Shown piece by piece: positions 52,101 through 61,100 of a stretch of 64,000 nt of DNA. The position numbers and the translations under genes are program-made. Source of the DNA: Syngnathus acus (taxonomy: Eukaryota; Chordata; Actinopteri; Syngnathiformes; Syngnathidae); the NCBI RefSeq assembly GCF_901709675.1, contig NC_051099.1, positions 6,698,001 to 6,762,000 on the forward strand. The letters run 5' to 3'. The notes below the pieces were generated by a model, which was given only the letters and a program-made list of their open reading frames with translations, did not search any database and had not been told where the DNA came from. The stretch's first letter is position 1, and every line of letters starts with the position of its first letter.

Positions 52101-55100
52101 TTTTAATGGCTTCTCCATCAATTATTCACTCGACACATTCCTAAAGAAATGACGATGCCAGTTATATTTCTAGCAAAAACAATGAAATGAAGATGTATTC
52201 GTTCAAATCAAGAAAAAAATTTCACATTTGCCAATGTTATGACTGCAATCTTATTGTGCTTTACTGTAGCTTTTCGGCAAACCACCAAGAAGAACAACAC
52301 TGTCACGCCAAGCCCCTTTTTCTGAGGGGCTTGCAGACACAACCTGCCAGAGAATCACAAGCGCTATCACAAGACACATTTTTAGCCTGAAGAACCACCC
52401 ATGTTGACAGTTACACGTCAAGTTGCTAGTCACATTTAACAACTGGAGCATTTTGAGCATTTCGCCTGATGGGTGACGATGACACTTCGATCGCAGGCAT
52501 AAGATAAAATTAAAAAAATGACTGAGTCTTTAATTAGTGCTCACAATAGGACTTTTTATCAAGGCAAAAATTGTTCTCACACATCTCTGCTGGATTGAGA
52601 ATTAATTTTTTAACTCTTCACATTTCCCAAGGCAACATGGCAGTGGCAATTACTGTTTATGTTCCACCGATACAAATTAAATCCACCTCAGTGTTCCTTG
52701 AAAAGGATTTTGATAGCGATGTATCCGACCCGAGGCGGAAATGCAGTCCCAATCCCCCTAAACCATAGTTGGATGAGGTTTTGATTCTTTTTTTCCCCTC
52801 CACACAAGACCTTTGTTGCACTCATCACACACAAACTAGTTTGCCAATAGTGCATCCCAACAGAGATGATTTCCGTGTGTTTCAAAAGATTTGTCTTCAT
52901 CTCATTGAGCATTCTGCGTGGTGTTCTTGCAGTCATCTTGAGAGGATGCGGTACTAAAATCTCTCCAGTTATGGACAATCTGCCTTACTATGGACAGATG
53001 AACATGAAAGCTTTACAGCAGTATTCTGAATTCTCTTTTGTCCGAGGTGTGGTTCAAAATGGGCAACAAATACGTCCAATCAGTCTTGGGCACAATGTGT
53101 CAAATTCAAGGCCCGGGGGCTAGATACGGTCCACCACATCATTTTATGTGGCCCACAAAGACAAATTTTGCATCGACTTTGTGTCATTACAAAAATTACA
53201 AATTGTCTTCACTTTTTAAAAATAGAGATATTGCTAGCAATTTTTATTACCATTCATCTTTTTATTAAACTATTTGAACAGTTTTTACTAGTCTCTGATT
53301 TCAAAACTAGTTATCAATTTGTTGTGTAGCTGTTGTGCTGTATGTATATAGAAGACATTGACAGTCATAATGGCCCCCCCGAGGCAAACTATGACTACAA
53401 TACGGCTCGTGACAAAAATGAGTTTGACGCCTCTGATCTAGTGTGAGGCGATATGACGACCATGCAAACATGAATGCTGATTGTCGTAATTTTTCTTCAA
53501 ACACTTTATAAAGACCGAACTCCCACTCTAGACGGTGAATCATGCAACCGTGTGACTAATTGTCAACATTCTCATAGCCAAACACAACTGGTGCTCTGGT
53601 TTATCTTCATCTATTGAACATGCACAACAGTGTCTGTGTCAGTTTGCATACTAATGAGCTATCAGTCTATCAGTCTCTGGCGATCAGGGACGCAGTGTCC
53701 AAAGGTTGCAGGGAAATAATGAGTTAATTCGATTTTAAATAAAGACTTACCGATGATGATAATTTATGAGCCGTGATCGGAATAACGAGCCGTTTCCCTT
53801 AACTGTGATTGGCTGTCAGCCAGTTGAAGGTGTCGCACGCCTCTTGCCAAAAGATTGCTGGGATTGGCTCCAGCTCACCCTAATCACAAGTGCTCGAGAA
53901 AATGGATGAGTGGATGGATTTTGTCATTAGGAGCCACTTCACAAATAGTGCATTAAAGCCGTAAGAGATCTTATCCCCTCATATTTAGATCTTTGGTTTA
54001 AACAAACAAATATGGCTTCCATTGAGTTAATTCCGAACAACAACAGTATTAAGTGGCTCATACGGGAGAGTTACATTTTAATTCTGTTACATGGGCTTCT
54101 GATGGATGACACAACTTTGTTATCTTTGGTATTTAAGGTTTCACTTTGTGCCAAAAGTGAAGAATGTACTGTTATTTCCATCAAGCACACATGCCAGTGA
54201 ATTGAATAATTAGGTTAGAGTAAATTGTGGGGACTGAGCCTTTTTCATTAATCCCTTCCTCTATTATAGCAGCCTCCCACTGCTACTTATCAAACATATA
54301 ACTGGGCCACGTGAACCAAAATCCAATCCTCTCTACCCAAATTTGTATCGGCACACTAGAATTACACAGAACATTTTTTTTTCCTCGCACACGCATGCAG
54401 CCTATAGAGGCTTTGCAGCTGACGTCATCAAGCTACCCACATTAGCTTGGCGGCCATCATGGCGGTCAACTTTTCAGTGCCGGTCAACGACTCACACACG
54501 CTTTCTTGTTATATCTGCTGCTATTTGAGCTTAAAAATGCCGGATACCTGCTGTGCTGTTGGATGTAGCAATAGACGAGGCGATAAACCAAATCTTAGCT
54601 TCTATAGATTTCCGGCGAACATGAAAAAACGTGATAAATGGATCGCGGATATTCGTCGTGAACGATGGAAACCTACGATTTACACAAGGATATGCAATGA
54701 GGACTTCATATCAGGTATGTAAACAAACTATTCACCCCTGATTTGTTTCACAAAATGTGAAATAATACAATATGGGATGATACAAATATGATTGTTGAAA
54801 ATGCTGGGTGCATTTTTAGAAAGGCAGCAAGAGCAGCAAGGCAGGGAATGGGATGATTTCTTCAGTTCACCCCCCCGTTTTTATTTTGTGTTTATTTTTT
54901 CATGATGCTTGAAAACGTTATCAATGTAAATATTGAATTATATTTATTGGTTAAGTTTTCAAGACAATCAGATGTGGCATCATGCAAAAATAAACAAATA
55001 ATAAAAATGGTAGCAACTTGAACAGACAGGTACAGTATCTGAATGATTTCACTCTATTCAGTTTTTTAATATGTCAAGTTATGAAATGCCATTACAAAAC

Positions 55101-58100
55101 AAATCGACGAGGTAATTATAAATATCTGGATATGAGCGTTCAGGCAGGTCGGCTGTTGCAAAATGCTCGGGCGATTTTAGCATGCTTCTCGGTAAAAGGT
55201 ACAAATCCGTTGTGCCAACAAGGTTCAACTTCTCTCTGTGACGATTCTTGGAGTCTTCATCCAAATGCCTAACTTCGTTGGATAGCAAATCAGCCATAAT
55301 TCGGAAGAAATCGGTGAAAACGTAGCGCAGAAATCAGACAATCCATACAAACACGTAGGAACGAGCTGACTAGTTGACCGCCAAGATGGCGGCATAACAC
55401 AAAATCACGTGATAAAACCACGTGACTGCAAAGCCTCTATTCCTTACAGCCTGAAAAAGTGCACCACATCATCATATCACACTTTTTAATGTGAGAAGCA
55501 AGGACAAGGCGGTAAGAGTAAACCAAAGAGACATGAATTGCCTCAGGTACTTCTTCGCTTTTCACATCTATGTAAATGTCAGAACTATTACTCTCAGGCC
55601 TAAAAGGCTGAGAAGCCGAAAAAGTGCTGTGAGATGATGTCCTGTGGAGGATTTGCTGTTATTGTTTGGTTTTACTGGAGGACAAGGTAACGTGATCTTC
55701 ATTCTACCTTGGAAATGGAGCTGCGAAAGGATATTTAGGCCCTTCGTTCGGAAAGACAACCAAAGATGACAAAGCTACTCAAGGAGAAATATGATATATG
55801 TATATAAATATAAATAAATATATATAAATAATAATAATATATTTAAAAGAATAAATAAACAAAAATAAAAATAAATATATATATATATATATATATAAGG
55901 GATTAATAAAGATTGATTCAGAACAAGGAACGTTGCCGTAAAATTGATATACCGACATTTAGAGCCATCAAAAATAAAATACCACTAAAATTTGATGGAT
56001 TATTTTTCTGACAGCCCCTTTATAAAATCTTTTGGATCAAAATCAGATTTGTGACTAGTGCAGTAGCTTGTCTCAAATCGACAAATTATGCCCTGCCGGG
56101 TTGTTACGGGGAGCATTGAGCTACTGATTTAATCTTTCATATTATAACTACCTCATACATACTGCTTTGGTTAGCTCAAAAACAATGAACGCTTGGTTTT
56201 ATTGAAGAAATTTGAGTCTTGATGAAATTATGTACAACAGCGTGCTCACAGCCATCCTAAATTTTCAAGACTGCGAGGAATCACCGATCAAGTGATTTCA
56301 TTTGTGACTACTGTTCATAAAGTGTGCATTGAGATACAAAATCATCTAAATATAAATTAACAGGCTTCATGTCAAATGTTGACCTCCTGATAAATTTGAG
56401 GTTGGATCTATTTTAAAATCCACATATATAAACAAACTATATTAAAACCAACCGGTTGGCTGACAGATGTCATTCTTCCACTATTCAAATACAAACAACA
56501 GGAAATTAAATTCAGGAATTCTTTCTACGTTATTGTATAGTCGCATAGTTTGCTCCCATCTGTATGCTTCCGTTCCCTCGAGCAAGAGGTGCACGGAAGA
56601 ATGCCAGCAAGGATGAATAAAAGGCACGTTGTATTCTGGACCAGTGCCAAATAAATGCAGAGCTTTTAATTAACTTTAGAGTCGATTACCGTAACGCGCC
56701 GCGAGCAAATCCTCAACTGGGTGGTTGGTTCTTACTTGAGTGAAAAGTAAACAGCGGTGATTGAAGTATCGTTCAAAATGACCTTTCACAAGAAATAAAC
56801 TAAAAGCAGGAATAGTTGCAAAATACACATTTGATTTGTATTCTTATTGGAGGCCAAAGTGAATATTTCTCGTAGATGCTTAGCCTTGTCATTCTGATGT
56901 CATATTAAGCATGCAGAAAAAAAGCATACTTTCTCGGAAATGTTAGTGATGCAGCATTATGTGAACTTACGTGCATCCTGGTTTTTGAAAAGCTGAATTA
57001 ATACAGCACTTGATGCTGGGAGTTGCTCGGATGGTGAAATGATACATCTGAGAAAGCCAGACTCGCTCTGTCACACACAATATGCTGCCTTTAACGGTAA
57101 TCACCCTCCATCACGTTAAATGCCTTCTAAGTCGCAAAGCGCATATGTTGAGTGCTCAATTTATGAGTGTAAGGGACAAGTAAAACACGTGGCTACAATG
57201 CACATACATTTGACCCAACCACGGTTTAGAGCTAATACGCACTTTATTTTTTTTCCCTTCAATTTAGATTCCGGTTGCCTTTGCCATGGTAACGGTAATC
57301 AATCAGATAGGGAAGGTAAGGGGACCTTCAGATTTAATCAAGCCAAAAGAAAAGGAGACTAGTGCATTGAAATTGGATGAAATTTGCATGGTCGGATCCC
57401 AGCACACGATTTTCTATTCAGTTTTGACCTCCTTGACTTGGATCTGTGATATGCGTTACCATTTCATATCATTAAGATCGTCGCGAAACATATTTCTGAG
57501 CCTCAGTCTTAGAAGCACAAAGATTAAGGCTCAAATTCTATCCTGGATTATCCGCGTGGCCTGTACGACCTGCAAGTCTACCTCTAAAAGAGAAGTTAAA
57601 GCATAAAAATGGGATTTGTTTGAGCACTCCGACAGGGAGCATTCCCATGGATAAACTACGCTATTGTAGCTTTGACATAAATGAAATGAAAGCGAGATAA
57701 AAGAGCACACTAACTGGCATGTGAAATAGGGAAGGAAGACAGCGGCAGTCACGCCGCTCTCATGTTGCTCGGCTTCACGCCTTCGGGCCAAGAGTACCAT
57801 TTACCGTCTGTCTTTGCTTCCATGGGAATCAAACAATCACAAGGAAATGCGGACTCATAAATGAGCAGCAAAGGTTGGCTCCATTGTTCAGGTGGCAGAT
57901 CGTTTGAGTTACATTAAAGCTATTTCAGGTGGAATTTCATATCTGTGGGGAGAGGACACCAAATATTGACAGATTTACAGCAGTCAATATATATACACCT
58001 GTACATTCTAATGCAATCCAGCAAAAAAAAAAAAAAAAAGAATGAAAACATGTTCCGAGACTAATGGAAGGACGGCAATACACAGACACCACCTGCGTAT

Positions 58101-61100
58101 GTCTCATTGGAAGGAAAGTGAAATCAGGGATTTGTTTTAGAATACATTGCACTGTACACATTTGAAGATTAATGCTGAAAACGGCGTGTGACACATTTGG
58201 TCATCCGGTCGAATGTCCCCAATTATTTACATCAATGGTTACAATTGTGGCGAGTTACTATTATTAAGCTATTATCACATTTTAGTTAGCTAGCAAAGTC
58301 TACACCACAAAAATATCTTGCAGACCTGCTCATTGTAATTATTTAAAGTGACCTAGAAGATAATTGATGACAGCGACGACCTGGTGGGATCTTTTACTAT
58401 CGTGATTGGCTAGCGAACAGTCCCAAAGTGGACTCCGCCTATTGCCCAAAACTCACGTTTCAAAATAATTTTATAATATGTTGAAAATTATAGCTGTGCT
58501 ACATTTTGGTTTGACAGAAAGATTTTGTATTCAAAGCATATTTGAATAGGCTTGGCCAATAATTACGCATGCTTTTGATTTTTTTTATGGAAAATAAATG
58601 ACAGTAACACAATGTGGAACATGTAGCTTTGTGCTAGGTAATTACCACCTGACAGGTTAGCAGAAACATTGTTGTCAGACCCAGTAAATTGTTTTCGATG
58701 AAAATCATCTTAATCTTCTTTTCATGTTCTCGATAAAATATTATTATTGGTCTTCTCCGACCGACAGGTCTAAATATTTTCTGCAAATCTGACCCTTTTC
58801 AATATGCTGCTGATTAAATAATGGTTGAAAAACAGAATGGCACTCTTTTGGAATTCTACCGATGTATTACTGACCTTTCATTAGCTAGCCGTGTCAATTA
58901 TCACGAGCAAGATTGAGGGCAAGATAGAAACGTGTGCTGACTCAAGTCGTGCATACAGGACAAGAAAGCACCAAATTATAAACTGAAAGCAGTAAAGAAC
59001 CTTGACCAAGTTGCTACCAATCGGATTTTGTATCTCGATATATACAAAGCCTGAGTTTCTGCAGGAAATAGAATTGACCATCAAGACAGAACGATATCTG
59101 CCATTGGCAAAAAAAAAAAAATCGTTCTAAAATGTGATATTTGAAAGTGAAAACGACCAAACGCTGTCATTGAAATTGACGAGACAGTATGTGGTTGATA
59201 TCCTTCAAGGCAAGCCAGTCCAATATTCATGTAAATACAGTCATGTTTATCGGACCTGCTAGGGCGACTGCTCTGATGCTTTCCCCTCAGGCAGCCATTT
59301 CAAATTCCAGCTTCGATGGTGTGTGCGTCAGTGCGTCTGTGCCACAGTTACGGCAATTACAGATAATCAGATGTTGGGAAGACTTTAAATGGTATGTCCT
59401 TTGAACCTCCGATTGGCTAGGAACTAGTGCCGAGCAACGTATAATCACTCTCAGTGGGAATCCAATTGAATAAAAACCAACATGCATTTTTAATTGCTTT
59501 GAGTCTCTTCAATCATCAGCCCACTTTTGTTTCTATATATGGGAATCAATACAAAATATGACAAAAGAAATAAAAGATGTCTTGTAAGGTTTTTGGAGTT
59601 TCTTGTCATCCACACTAAATGTTGCATCATACTAAATGTTGCAGGCTGTCCCACGGAGCAACGAGAGCTGAGCTATAGAAAGCAATTGCACAATGAAAGA
59701 GCGATGCCAAGAAGCAGCATGACGTGCTCGCTCCACCGCCCTCCTGCTCGGGGCAGGTCACAAGCAGAGCGAAGGTGCTGACTTCACAAATATGGAGGCC
59801 AACTAATTGAAAATGAATAGCAGCTCCGTGAGGTATAAATACATCAAAGGGTTGCTTTTCCTCCATTTGCTCTCACTTATTACCGAGGGCTATCAAGAGC
59901 CATGATTCCTTATGATAGATTTTTTTTTTTTACGTTTCTGACTGGAGTGTCAACCTCCCTTTTTATATTTCAATTTTTATGACTCTAGTTTTTTATTTTT
60001 TACAATTTTCTGCCAAGTCCAAATTTAAAGGCATGTTTTACTTATTTTAATGGTTCTTTTATCACAAACAAGACATTTAGGTTGAATTACCTGACATGTT
60101 TCGGCTTGTACTTCCGCACACTCTGATGAAGGCGGAAGTACAAGCCGAAACATGTCAGGTAATTCAACTTAAATATCTTGTTTGTGATAAAAGAACCAGT
60201 AAAATAATTGAAAAGGGAAAACAAAATGAACATAGTACAAGCATGTTTTACTTATTTAGCCTTTTTCAGAAGTAAAAACTTCATATATTGTCTGTAATTA
60301 ATTTTCATAACTGCCATTAGTTTTCATGTACAATAATAGAATGTCCTTGGGGGCGTTTGAATTTAAAGGTTCCACGAGACTACATCCGAGGCTGAAAAAG
60401 AAAAAAAAAAAAAAATCAGTCTTTCTTTTTTAAATGGCTGAGTAGGCAACACTGCTCCTGCTTAGTCCAGCATTATGCAGGAAAAGAAGAATGCAGAGCC
60501 AGGTGCACAGTTTGGGGGCAGCATAGGGAAGTGGTTAATTAACACATGGATTAAAAAAAAAAAAAAAACGAAAGATTGATTTTCAGTTAGGATCAATAGA
60601 GCAGAGTGAGCCAAAAAACAAACAAAAAGAAAGAGTGCAAGCTGTTTAAAGGACAAATTGAGTGGAAAGTGCTTGCCTAGACTCTTAGTCAATCGCTATC
60701 TTATTTGAGACAAATTGAGTAGGATTTGGTGAGGAACACAAGACATTTTCCAAAAGGAGTGCGCTTGAAGCCACTTCGACATTAGTTGAAAAAATAAAAA
60801 ATAAACAACATTTTTTTTGTCATTTTTCTTAAAATAAACAAAACTTAAAACAAAACAAAAACAAAAATAAAAGATTTTTTTTTTTTATCTTTGTTTTGGA
60901 TTCACTGGAAAGAATACTAGTGAGAGTTCAGTTCCTTTTTTCCTAAAACATCCTTTTTCTTTTTTGATATATACAAAGGCTGCAATCTTCCCTACTTTGA
61001 CTTGCCTCACGAGCAATTTAACCAGCAATTTCTATTCCCATTCTCGGCATGCATTAGCAGCACTTTTCCTATTGTACCTCAAAGACTTTGACCTCAAACT

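Larger units (their letters stand above)
54404..55440. mobile_element. Internally deleted DNA transposon carrying a THAP exon and a second convergent gene start
   Basis: The ends share the inverted repeat ATAGAGGCTTTGCAG and, slightly further in, GCCATCATGGCGGTCAACT on the left against GCCATCTTGGCGGTCAACT on the right. Just inside the left end is a plus-strand THAP-domain exon. Just inside the right end is a minus-strand ORF of a second protein. Two genes reading inward from both ends, one with a THAP domain, recall ISL2EU-type elements. The central 300-400 bp is AT-rich and carries no domain, so most of both genes has been lost. No target duplication was recognised. Confidence 0.7.
55441..60047 (-). 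other. nrxn2: Intron sequence, 4.6 kb
   Basis: Contains the AT-rich simple repeat at 55790-55899, an L2 fragment at about 58400-58455, an A-run at 58022-58039 and a small direct repeat of TACTAAATGTTGCA-type sequence at 59612-59643. No exon is supported. Confidence 0.5.
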
